Shown piece by piece: positions 32,231 to 40,219 of a DNA stretch of 64,000 bases. The DNA is taken from NCBI GenBank assembly GCA_947629925.1, contig CANRFO010000004.1, positions 1 to 64,000 of the forward strand, written 5' to 3'. Origin of the DNA: an uncultured Ruminiclostridium sp. Its GTDB lineage: Bacteria; Bacillota; Clostridia; Oscillospirales; Ruminococcaceae. The notes beneath the pieces are model-generated. The model was not told the origin of the DNA. It did not search any database and was given only the letters and a program-made list of their open reading frames with translations. Position numbers and translations under genes: made by a program. Each line of letters begins with the position of its first letter. The first letter of the stretch is position 1.

Positions 32231-32747
32231 CGGTCTTATCGGTGCCGTCAGTTTCGGCGGATCTGATTTTTTTGTTTTTGGATTGCTTTACTTCATCGGT
32301 CACATAAAAGAAAATTAGCATGATCGTGCCTGTCACTGCACAAATATCGGCAAAGTTAAATACCGCAAAATTTATTATCCTTAAATCAATAAAATCAACT
32401 ACATAACCGTTGAATATACGGTCGATAAGGTTTCCTATGCCACCTGCAAGAATAAGCGCAAACGACCAGATATATATCGGTCTTTTCACCCGTTTTGTCA
32501 ACATCAATATAATAACCCCCAAAATAACTATGGAGGTTAATATAATCAAAAACAATTGTTTATCACGCAGTATGCTGAATGCTGCGCCTGTGTTTTCCTG
32601 ATATGTTAAGTTAAGCCACTGCTTATCACCAAAGCTGATAAGATTTATGGAATGTTCAGGTTTGATATATGTCACAGCAAGCCATTTTGTAAGCTGATCT
32701 GCGCCGACCAGCAATACAGCCGCAGCAAGAGCAATATAAGTCGTCAT
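32223..32747 (-). CDS. lspA: Lipoprotein signal peptidase (signal peptidase II)
   Basis: A 174-residue inner-membrane aspartyl protease that cleaves lipoprotein signal peptides after lipid attachment. It has four membrane spans, NTGAAFSIL near residue 56, and the two catalytic Asp regions GGIGNLIDRI (about 105) and VDFIDL...FNFAD (about 118-132). The last 30 residues are highly charged. No clear ribosome-binding site precedes the ATG, so translation may be coupled to divIVA 30 bases upstream. Confidence 0.94.
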   Translation of the reverse strand: MTTYIALAAAVLLVGADQLTKWLAVTYIKPEHSINLISFGDKQWLNLTYQENTGAAFSILRDKQLFLIILTSIVILGVIILMLTKRVKRPIYIWSFALILAGGIGNLIDRIFNGYVVDFIDLRIINFAVFNFADICAVTGTIMLIFFYVTDEVKQSKNKKIRSAETDGTDKTDE

Positions 32748-32777
32748 CTGTATTTTTCCGTTCTTCGCTGTTTTATA

Positions 32778-33755
32778 TTATTCGTCGTCTTTATTGTTTG
32801 AACCGAATTTAAGCTTTTCAAAGCGGGATTTATGCTTCGATTTATCAAATAAAGGCGATTCGTCATCTTCCTCATCATCTCCGCCGTCGGCAAAAGCAGG
32901 TTCATAAGCTATATCGGTAGTTCTTTCAAGGAAAATATCCTCATTTTCCCTTATTTCTTCTTCAATTTCATTTTCAGGTTGCGCTGAAACGGTATCCTGA
33001 AGCTGAACAGGTTCAGGCTCAGGCTCGGTAACAGGCGTAGGTGCAGGGACCTCGGCAGTTTGCTGTACCATAACAGGTGCAGGTGCAGGCGTCGGTGCGG
33101 TTTTAGGAGCCTCTGCGGGTTTAAGAGTGTCCTTTACATTTTTTATATAATCGTTTTCGCATTTTTCAGGAATTGATTTTACAAAGTCTATATGCTCCTG
33201 ATACTGTTTCATGAGACGGTCAAGGTAGGCGTTGCTTTCATCACGGGTCTTTGCAATAATGGATTCCAGCTTTTTTATCTCAGCTTCCATCTGAGCCTGA
33301 ATATCTGCGGATTTACGTTCACATTCGGCAACGATCCTGTCTTTTTCGGCATTTGCGTCGGCAACAAGCTTTTCGCAATATGCTTCCTTTTCGCGTACCT
33401 TTGCTTCGGCATCCTTTATCATATTATCAGATTTCATTTGAGCATCGCTTATCATCTTGTCTGATTTTGCTTTTGCGTCAGCTTCCATATTTTCAGCCTT
33501 TTCTTTTGCTGCGGAAACAACTGAACTGCTTTGTTTGCGGGCGTCAAGAAGAGCTTCCTTTATTGCGTCTTCATCACTGCGGTACTCCCTTATTTTATCA
33601 GCCAGAACCTCCATCTTTTTTTCCATGTCATCGTTCTGTCTTTGAAGGGCAGCAAATTCGGAGGACATTTCCTGAAGAAATTCGTCTACGTCTTCCATAC
33701 GATATCCGTTAAAGCCTTTGTCAAACCTTTTTTCTATGATGTCATTTGCATCCAT
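32778..33755 (-). CDS. divIVA: DivIVA-family coiled-coil protein
   Basis: A 325-residue DivIVA/GpsB-type protein. The N-terminal lipid-binding part has the hallmark KGFNGYRMEDVDEFL (residues 12-26). A long coiled coil covers about 30-210, rich in Lys/Glu/Ala. A Pro/Ala/Val-rich low-complexity linker follows (about 220-260) and then an acidic tail. DivIVA marks negatively curved membranes and organises septa and poles. The position behind sepF and ylmH is the conserved division cluster. The Pro-rich linker is longer than in Bacillus. GGAGG precedes the ATG. Confidence 0.92.
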   Translation of the reverse strand: MDANDIIEKRFDKGFNGYRMEDVDEFLQEMSSEFAALQRQNDDMEKKMEVLADKIREYRSDEDAIKEALLDARKQSSSVVSAAKEKAENMEADAKAKSDKMISDAQMKSDNMIKDAEAKVREKEAYCEKLVADANAEKDRIVAECERKSADIQAQMEAEIKKLESIIAKTRDESNAYLDRLMKQYQEHIDFVKSIPEKCENDYIKNVKDTLKPAEAPKTAPTPAPAPVMVQQTAEVPAPTPVTEPEPEPVQLQDTVSAQPENEIEEEIRENEDIFLERTTDIAYEPAFADGGDDEEDDESPLFDKSKHKSRFEKLKFGSNNKDDE

Positions 33756-33772
33756 TCGGGAATCCTCCGTTT

Positions 33773-34522
33773 TTACTTATATTTTTTTACAATTATGTGA
33801 TTTTTTCCTTTTTTGGTAACACCTAACGTATCAGAAAAAATAAATTTTCCATACCCTTTTACGGAAAAAATATCGCCTGTATCAAGATTTTCGGATACCG
33901 AACAACATTCGGCACCGTTTATGATAACACCGCCCTGTTTTATCAAAGCGGCAGATTTTTCACGGCTCAGATTGCTCACAGAAGCAACCACTGCATCGAT
34001 CCTAAAAGAAGCAGTAACAAGGCTCAGCTCATCATACTGCTGTTCAGGCAAAGGAACAGTTATTCCCTGTGCAGTCTTTACTCCGACGCGACCCACTTTA
34101 TCTATCTCATTGAGCAAAAGCGAAGCGACCGTTCTTGTAGCAAACACCACCGCCGCACCTTCGGATACTGCGATATCGCCGATCTGGTCACGCTTTATTC
34201 CCAAAGACATAAGCGCACCGAGAAAGTCGCGATGAGACAGTCTATCCTTGCTGCGGAAGGTAAAAGTTACTGCTTGAAGCGGAAAATCATCATTTTCAGC
34301 ATAAGGAGACGCAAAAATCTTTCTTACCGCATCGTCATGCCCTCCCCAAAAACAGTAATCCACTCCCACGCTTGCTGCGACTGTTTCGGCAAGATGCTGT
34401 TCTCTTTCAGTCAGAAACGCACTGAAACGGGGGGAAAATGTCTTTTCCCCCAACGTTATCAGGTCGGAAATATGTCGGCAGAATTCTTTTTCCTCACCGT
34501 TTAAAGGCAGGAACGACTTCAT
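33773..34522 (-). CDS. ylmH: YlmH-like S4-domain RNA-binding protein
   Basis: A 249-residue protein matching the YlmH family. It has an N-terminal region containing FSPRFSAFLTERE and a C-terminal S4 domain around residues 175-235 (REKSAALIKQGGVIINGAECC) that binds structured RNA. Bacillus YlmH is associated with the ribosome and rescue of stalled nascent chains. It sits in the conserved sepF-ylmH-divIVA order and its ATG overlaps the sepF stop by one base. Confidence 0.88.
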   Translation of the reverse strand: MKSFLPLNGEEKEFCRHISDLITLGEKTFSPRFSAFLTEREQHLAETVAASVGVDYCFWGGHDDAVRKIFASPYAENDDFPLQAVTFTFRSKDRLSHRDFLGALMSLGIKRDQIGDIAVSEGAAVVFATRTVASLLLNEIDKVGRVGVKTAQGITVPLPEQQYDELSLVTASFRIDAVVASVSNLSREKSAALIKQGGVIINGAECCSVSENLDTGDIFSVKGYGKFIFSDTLGVTKKGKNHIIVKKYK

Positions 34523-34971
34523 TACATAAAGTCTGCGGCGTTATTTCCCAGCTCTTCGATCATATCGCCGGAAATATCCACATTATAAGGCACAAGTATG
34601 TAAGAAGTATTTGCAATACGCTTCAGTTCGCCGTCAGCAGCGTAAGTTACGCCTGCCAAAAAGTCGATAAGACGATTGGCGATATCCTTGTTGGTATTGT
34701 CAAGGTTAAGAACAACAGCTCTCTTGTTCTTGAAATGATCCGCAATAGCAGCGGCGTCATTGAACTTTTCAGCTTTTACGACGATCACCTGAAGTCTGGT
34801 GGTTGCGGGAATGTTCAGCACCTTACCTGTTTTAGGGGTGCTTGCTGCTCCGCGCCTGAGACCGAAATCATCATCATAACCTCTTGATTCGTTTTCGGTT
34901 TCTTCGGTAATGTCGTTTTCTTCCTCTTCCTCATACCCGGTTATTCTTTTGAAAGCATCTACAAATCCCAT
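34522..34971 (-). CDS. sepF: Cell division protein SepF
   Basis: A 149-residue FtsZ-interacting protein. It has an N-terminal amphipathic membrane-binding helix (MGFVDAFKRITGY), an acidic linker and a C-terminal globular domain (about 60-145) containing VLNLDNTNKDIANRLIDFLAG, the family's dimer core. It tethers and shapes the Z-ring. AAAGGA lies about nine bases upstream of the ATG. Confidence 0.93.
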   Translation of the reverse strand: MGFVDAFKRITGYEEEEENDITEETENESRGYDDDFGLRRGAASTPKTGKVLNIPATTRLQVIVVKAEKFNDAAAIADHFKNKRAVVLNLDNTNKDIANRLIDFLAGVTYAADGELKRIANTSYILVPYNVDISGDMIEELGNNAADFM

Positions 34972-35020
34972 AATTTTAATTCCTTTCCTATATATAAAGC
35001 TTTATGCTTTATTTAACATT

Positions 35021-35734
35021 TTACTTTCTGCTACCGAACAGTGCGCTTCCGATACGAACAAGGTTTGAACCTGACATGACCGCCTGTTCGTAATCGTCGG
35101 ACATTCCCATGGAAAGAGTATCTATTCCCTTTCCGTACTTTAAACGGCAATCATCATATATTTGCTTCATCTGCTCAAAATATCGGCGGCTGCTTCCGTT
35201 TGTGTCGGGAGGAGGTATCGTCATGAATCCTCGGAGATTTACTCCCGAAAGTTCCCTGCAATAATCGGAAATCTCACTGACTTCTTCGGGCAAGATCCCG
35301 CCCTTGGTTTCTTCTTTTCCGATATTTACTTCTATCAATATATCCATGACTCGTCCGACAGCAACTGCCCGTCTGCTTATTTCATCAGCCAGCTTTTTGC
35401 TGTCAACTGAATGTATCATGCTTACCTTATCAATTATATACTTAACTTTATTATTTTGCAAGCCCCCGATAAAATGAATTTCACATTTTTTGCTGTAATA
35501 TTCATATTTCCCGAGAAATTCCTGCACTCGGTTCTCGCCGAGAAGGTTTATTCCAAGTTCAGCGGCATAATTTACCTTTTCATAAGGAACAGTTTTTGTG
35601 ACCGCCATAAGCCTTACTTCATCGTTTCGACCTGATTTTACGATTGCATTGCATATGTTTTCGCTTATCCTCAGATAATTTTCCTTAACCTGAGCCAAAG
35701 CTTCAGGGTCACTGCAAAACGATTTTTCCGTCAT
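35021..35734 (-). CDS. yggS: YggS-family PLP-binding protein
   Basis: A 237-residue alanine-racemase-fold protein that binds pyridoxal phosphate and keeps its pool balanced. The Schiff-base Lys is in RLMAVTKTVPYE, and LGENRVQEFLGK, FIGGLQNNKVKYI and SMGMSDDYEQAV are all family-typical. The start at 35734 gives the usual length and N-terminus. It overlaps the end of the upstream HlyD-like gene by 26 bases. In Firmicutes it stands directly before sepF, as here. Confidence 0.93.
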   Translation of the reverse strand: MTEKSFCSDPEALAQVKENYLRISENICNAIVKSGRNDEVRLMAVTKTVPYEKVNYAAELGINLLGENRVQEFLGKYEYYSKKCEIHFIGGLQNNKVKYIIDKVSMIHSVDSKKLADEISRRAVAVGRVMDILIEVNIGKEETKGGILPEEVSEISDYCRELSGVNLRGFMTIPPPDTNGSSRRYFEQMKQIYDDCRLKYGKGIDTLSMGMSDDYEQAVMSGSNLVRIGSALFGSRK

Positions 35735-36947
35735 ATAAATCCGTCCCTTCGGTAATAACTGAATCATACAAAGACAAATAGCCCTCTTTGTCGGTAGTAT
35801 CTCTAACAAGGGTATAATCGCCTTCGGTTCTGATAAGGTCGATTTTACGGAAATATATATTCACGCCGATCTTTATGTAAACGCCCATATTTCCTTCTTC
35901 ATCGAAATGAACGGCGGAAGAAGGTATTCTCATGCCGCTGTATTCGTCAAACATTATCCTGAGCTGAGAAGTGCGGCTGTTTACCAAAGACTGATTGAAT
36001 ATATCAAAATCAAGCACAAGTATTTTATTGCCCGAAGATGTTTCTTTTACGCTTTCTACTGTTGCGGTCTCAATGGTTGTACCGTTTCCGATACGAACGT
36101 TAAGAACAGCGTCCTCATAAAGATTCAACGCGGCATTTGCGGGAATGATACATACCATTTTCCATTTATAATCGGAAACGATTTTTCCGATCACCGAAGA
36201 AGAACCATTGGATATATTCGGGTTTCGGATTATTTCTTCTATTCTTTCTTCGGTCAGATTTGAAATAGAATCATATGTAAGAACAGTTTCATACCCGTCC
36301 ACCGAGCTTACAAAATACCCTGTGTCCTGAAGCGTCAGGTCGCTCGGCTGAGATGTTATCTGTGCGCTCAGTGAAGTTATGCGATCTTCAAGCTCAGTTA
36401 TTTTTGCCGAATAATCAGAAACGGTCCCGTTTACTATCTGTCTTTTGCTCTGAAGGTTCAGATAGGCGTTTTTCATATCGGCGGCGGCACTGTAATTTCC
36501 GTCATTTATATACTGCACCATTCGGGTGTGGTTTTCATATATCTGATTTGAAAAAGCTTCAAGCTGCGAGCTGTCACTTCCTATAAGGTTTTCAGCATCA
36601 TGAAGCACTTCTATCTGGCGGTTCAGCTCATCGATCTGAAGCTGAGCCGAAAGATCGTTACGGGAAGAATAGATCTTTGCTATCACGGAATTTTTCGCCA
36701 GCTTTTCACCGTCTGCATAAACATAGCTTATTATTCCCGTGCCGTTATAATTTACATTCCGCTCATCACGGACATATATCCCTTTAACCTGAAGAGAATC
36801 CTCAAAGGTATACAACTCGGCAGGTTCGGTTTTTATAGGATTATAAAAATGAATAACAAGCTGGCTCACAACGGTGATTATAAGAAACAACGCCACAAGA
36901 AACCATACTATCCGAGTTGTGATAGCAGTCTGCTTTTTTTCTGCCAT
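35709..36947 (-). CDS. HlyD-like membrane-anchored adaptor protein
   Basis: A 412-residue protein with one N-terminal membrane span (about residues 13-33), then an extracytoplasmic part. This part has a split biotinyl-lipoyl-like barrel (VNYNGTGIISYVYADGEKLAKNSVIAKIYS), a coiled-coil hairpin around 95-200 and a beta domain. The architecture is that of HlyD/membrane-fusion proteins, here in a Gram-positive. No partner transporter lies next to it. It is placed between hfq and the yggS-sepF division genes, so a cell-envelope role linked to division is possible but unproven. Confidence 0.75.
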   Translation of the reverse strand: MAEKKQTAITTRIVWFLVALFLIITVVSQLVIHFYNPIKTEPAELYTFEDSLQVKGIYVRDERNVNYNGTGIISYVYADGEKLAKNSVIAKIYSSRNDLSAQLQIDELNRQIEVLHDAENLIGSDSSQLEAFSNQIYENHTRMVQYINDGNYSAAADMKNAYLNLQSKRQIVNGTVSDYSAKITELEDRITSLSAQITSQPSDLTLQDTGYFVSSVDGYETVLTYDSISNLTEERIEEIIRNPNISNGSSSVIGKIVSDYKWKMVCIIPANAALNLYEDAVLNVRIGNGTTIETATVESVKETSSGNKILVLDFDIFNQSLVNSRTSQLRIMFDEYSGMRIPSSAVHFDEEGNMGVYIKIGVNIYFRKIDLIRTEGDYTLVRDTTDKEGYLSLYDSVITEGTDLYDGKIVLQ

Positions 36948-36949
36948 AA

Positions 36950-37201
36950 TTATTCAGCCGCTTCCTCCTCGTGGTCAAAAGCGTCAAGCAGTGAAATGCT
37001 CTTAAAAGGTGTTATCGTACTTATAGCATGCTTATATATCAGGTTTTGCTTTCCATCGGTGTCAAGAATAACAGTATAGTTGTCAAAGCCTCTTACAACG
37101 CCTTTAAACTGAAATCCGTTAGTGATAAAGATCGTTACCGGTATTTTTTCCTTTCTTGCCTGATTAAGAAAAACATCCTGCAAATTAATATCCTTTGCCA
37201 T
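36950..37201 (-). CDS. hfq: RNA chaperone Hfq
   Basis: An 83-residue Sm-like protein. The Sm1 region ([23 protein letters not shown] as split segments from residue 9) and the Sm2 motif [10 protein letters not shown] near 56 are clear. A short acidic tail (DHEEEAAE) follows. It forms a hexamer that binds small RNAs and A-rich mRNA sites. The start at 37201 has AAAGGA six bases upstream. The conserved miaA-hfq order is kept, and an extended -10 element precedes the gene. Confidence 0.94.
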   Translation of the reverse strand: MAKDINLQDVFLNQARKEKIPVTIFITNGFQFKGVVRGFDNYTVILDTDGKQNLIYKHAISTITPFKSISLLDAFDHEEEAAE

Positions 37202-37306
37202 TTCTTTGTCCTTTCTCTTTTTGTCGAATAGCGCAAATGCAGTTTTCATAGGCTTTTAAGCAAGACTGCTGCAAAATTTTACCTGTCGAAGCCTATACTT
37301 TAATAT

Positions 37307-37315
37307 ATTATAACA
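37307..37315 (-). promoter_or_regulatory. Extended -10 promoter candidate for hfq
   Basis: On the minus strand TGTTATAAT (complement of 37307-37315) combines an exact TATAAT with the TGn extension. The -35 region is poor. It would start transcription near 37300, giving hfq an independent promoter downstream of miaA. Confidence 0.45.
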
Positions 37316-37319
37316 CATT

Positions 37320-38264
37320 TTAAGAAAAAAAGCTATATCTTTTCACTAAATTTTCAGCGATTTCCGAAATTTTTGCGTCATTTGTCATAAAATCAGGAGA
37401 AAGCCTGTTAAGACGCGGTTCTTTGTTGAACCATGTGAGCTGCCGCTTGGCATAATTACGCGTAGCCTGTTTAAGCGATGAAACGCATTCCGAAAGGCTC
37501 TTTTCGCCGTCAAGATAAGGTTTCAGCTCCTTGTACCCAATCGCCTGAGCGGAAGTAACATAATCATCATGGGTAAAAAATTCCTTTGCCTCGTCGATAA
37601 GACCTTTTTCAAGCATTATATCAACCCGTCTGTCAATGCGGGAATAAAGCTCCTCACGGGGAAAATCAGGCATTAAAAAGCAAGGTTCATAAGGACTGTC
37701 GTTAAGACGGCTGTTTGCCTCAGCTTCCGAAATAGTTCGTCCGCTCAGATGATATACTTCCAGCGCTCGGATTATACGGTTCTGATTATTCGGGTGGAGC
37801 TTATCAGCAGTTTTCGGGTCGATACTGTTCAGCTTTTCCCACAACGCCCTGTTGCCGTTTTCTGCGGCAAAAACTTTCATTTCTCCTCGAAAAGCGGGAT
37901 CACTTCCCGTGTCATCAAAGGTGATGTTATTTATCAGTGAAGAAATGTACAGACCTGTTCCTCCAACTATAACAGGAAGTTTATTTCGACTTTTTATCTC
38001 TTCTATACACGGATGGGCAAGCTCAACATAATCTGCTACCGAAAAAGACTCGGTAAGCGGAAGAAAATCCATCAAGTGATGAGGTATCCCGCACTTTTCT
38101 TCTTCAGAAGGCTTCGCTGAAGCTATGTCCATGCCTTTATATATCTGCATCGAATCGGCTGAAACGATCTCGCCGTTCAGCTTTTCGGCAAGCGCAACTC
38201 CAAGCGCAGTCTTTCCCGAAGCTGTCGGTCCACATATAACGAGAGTAAAAATCTTGCCGTTCAT
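37320..38264 (-). CDS. miaA: tRNA dimethylallyltransferase
   Basis: A 314-residue enzyme that prenylates A37 of tRNAs reading UNN codons. The P-loop GPTASGKTALG is at residues 9-19, followed by VSADSMQIYKGMDI, GGTGLYIS near 100 and the tRNA-binding C-terminal region ending in FNKEPR. The start at 38264 overlaps the mutL stop as ATGA. MiaB, which acts on the same base afterwards, is encoded in the same gene run upstream. Confidence 0.95.
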   Translation of the reverse strand: MNGKIFTLVICGPTASGKTALGVALAEKLNGEIVSADSMQIYKGMDIASAKPSEEEKCGIPHHLMDFLPLTESFSVADYVELAHPCIEEIKSRNKLPVIVGGTGLYISSLINNITFDDTGSDPAFRGEMKVFAAENGNRALWEKLNSIDPKTADKLHPNNQNRIIRALEVYHLSGRTISEAEANSRLNDSPYEPCFLMPDFPREELYSRIDRRVDIMLEKGLIDEAKEFFTHDDYVTSAQAIGYKELKPYLDGEKSLSECVSSLKQATRNYAKRQLTWFNKEPRLNRLSPDFMTNDAKISEIAENLVKRYSFFS

Positions 38265-40201
38265 CGCTGTATCCTTCCGAAATTCTTTTCGATACTGCGC
38301 TTTGACATTGTAACAACAATAGGTCTTCCGTGAGGACAATAGCGAATTGTCGGGTCGTCCATAACACGTTTAGCGAGAATTTCAAGCTCCTCAGACGAAG
38401 TGACTTCATGCGCTTTTATAGCGCCTTTGCAAGCAACTGAATGAAGAATGTTGTCAAAAAGCTCACTTTCTATATTATCGCCGCCTGAAATAAGTATATC
38501 CGCTATCCTTTGCACTGTATCCTCAGGAGAAAAATCAGTAAGCAGCGAGGGAAATGCAGTGAGTTTTGCCTTAAAATCGTCGTCAAATGTCAAATCTATT
38601 CCCAAATCTTCAAGATAGTCCGCGTTATCTGCAAGAGCGGTATATTCCTCGGGTGAAAGAGTTATCGGAACACTTTCGGTCAGAAGCTGAGCGCTGCTGA
38701 CCAGTTCTTCCTTCAGCTTTTCAAAACGTATCCGCTCATGGGCTGCATGTTTATCTATCAATATCAGTTCGTCATTTTGTTCACAAATTATATATGTTCT
38801 GAACAATTCACCTATAAATTTTAAAACAGGTTTTTGTTCTTTCTCAACAATAGGGTCAGGTGTCTGTATACTTTTTTCTTCCAAGGTTCCGCTTACTATA
38901 AAACTTGACTTATCCAAAAACTTGTAGTTTTCGGTATCTATTTTTACCTCTTCGTCATCATCTATTTTTTCCTGTATGAAAATATTTTTCGGTGGAAGAG
39001 GTTTATATATGGCTTTTGAAGCGTTGAGCGAAGAATGCTGCGCTCTGTTTGGTGAAGAAGTTTTATATATCTCTTCAAGCACAGGAGCAGGTTTTTCAAC
39101 AGTTTCACTTTGCAAAGAAGAAGGTGATTCGAGTTTCGGTGCAACTTGCGGCTTTATCGACGCATTATAAACAGGTTCCGAATTTTTCGGTATCGATATT
39201 TCCTTTCGGTTTTCGGCATTCAATATGCCGTTTTTGACTGCAAGGTAGACTGTTTCAAAAATAAGGCGGTCGTTTGAAAAACGCACTTCGGTTTTTGAGG
39301 GACTTACATTTACATCAAGGTCACAGGGAGACATTTCAACACTAATAACACAAGCAGGAAATTTACCTACCATTATGCTGTTTTTATAGCCTTCCTCAAG
39401 CGCCGCCATGCAGGTAGCGCTACGGACAGAACGACGGTTTATAAAGAAATACTGCATCTGACGATTGGCACGGCAGGCATGAGGGACCGAAATATATCCG
39501 CTTACATGGATACCGTTCTGCTCATAGTCAACTTCAGTGAGCGACGCGGCGAACTGCCTTCCGAAAACAGAATATATGGCGGAATAAGTTTTTCCGTCTC
39601 CCGAAGTAAATCGAACGGTTTTATTATCACGAATAAAAGTAAATGCTATTTCAGGGTGAGCAAGCGCAAGGCGGTCAACAACAGATTGAACATAATTCCC
39701 TTCTGTCACGTCTTTTTTCATGAATTTGAGGCGGGCGGGAGTATTAAAGAAAATGTCGCGCATTATGACAGTTGTGCCGTCAGGACAGCCTGTATGCTCG
39801 TACAGCGTTTCTTCTCCGCCTTCTATGCGGTAAGATGTACCAAGATCGTCTTCAGAGCGCTTTGTCATAAGTTCTACTTTTGTTACTGCGGCAACTGAAG
39901 CAAGAGCTTCACCTCGGAAGCCCAACGTAGATATATTTTCAAGCTGATCAGCAGTTGAAAGCTTGCTTGTGGCATGGCGAAGAAATGCGGTAGGAACATC
40001 GTCAAACGCCATGCCGCAGCCGTTGTCCGTAACGCGCATATATGTTATTCCGCCGTTTTTTATTTCAACCGTGATACGGCTTGAACCTGCGTCGATTGAA
40101 TTTTCAACAAGCTCCTTTATCACTGATGAGGGACGCTCTATCACCTCACCGGCAGCAATAAGCTCATAAACGCTTTTATCCAGCAGTTTTATTCTTGCCA
40201 T
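38261..40201 (-). CDS. mutL: DNA mismatch repair protein MutL
   Basis: A 646-residue GHKL ATPase. N-terminal motifs are GEVIERPSSVIKELVENSIDAGS, DNGCGM and LGFRGEALAS. A variable linker covers about 335-450. The C-terminal dimerisation/endonuclease domain has DKHAAHERIRFE near 492 (the DQHA(X)2E(X)4E endonuclease motif, here with DKHA), CKGAIKAHE and CPHGRPI near 628, so the strand-nicking activity of non-methyl-directed repair is probably kept. It is 18 bases behind mutS. Confidence 0.95.
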   Translation of the reverse strand: MARIKLLDKSVYELIAAGEVIERPSSVIKELVENSIDAGSSRITVEIKNGGITYMRVTDNGCGMAFDDVPTAFLRHATSKLSTADQLENISTLGFRGEALASVAAVTKVELMTKRSEDDLGTSYRIEGGEETLYEHTGCPDGTTVIMRDIFFNTPARLKFMKKDVTEGNYVQSVVDRLALAHPEIAFTFIRDNKTVRFTSGDGKTYSAIYSVFGRQFAASLTEVDYEQNGIHVSGYISVPHACRANRQMQYFFINRRSVRSATCMAALEEGYKNSIMVGKFPACVISVEMSPCDLDVNVSPSKTEVRFSNDRLIFETVYLAVKNGILNAENRKEISIPKNSEPVYNASIKPQVAPKLESPSSLQSETVEKPAPVLEEIYKTSSPNRAQHSSLNASKAIYKPLPPKNIFIQEKIDDDEEVKIDTENYKFLDKSSFIVSGTLEEKSIQTPDPIVEKEQKPVLKFIGELFRTYIICEQNDELILIDKHAAHERIRFEKLKEELVSSAQLLTESVPITLSPEEYTALADNADYLEDLGIDLTFDDDFKAKLTAFPSLLTDFSPEDTVQRIADILISGGDNIESELFDNILHSVACKGAIKAHEVTSSEELEILAKRVMDDPTIRYCPHGRPIVVTMSKRSIEKNFGRIQR

Positions 40202-40219
40202 ACGTTTTCCTTTCAGCTA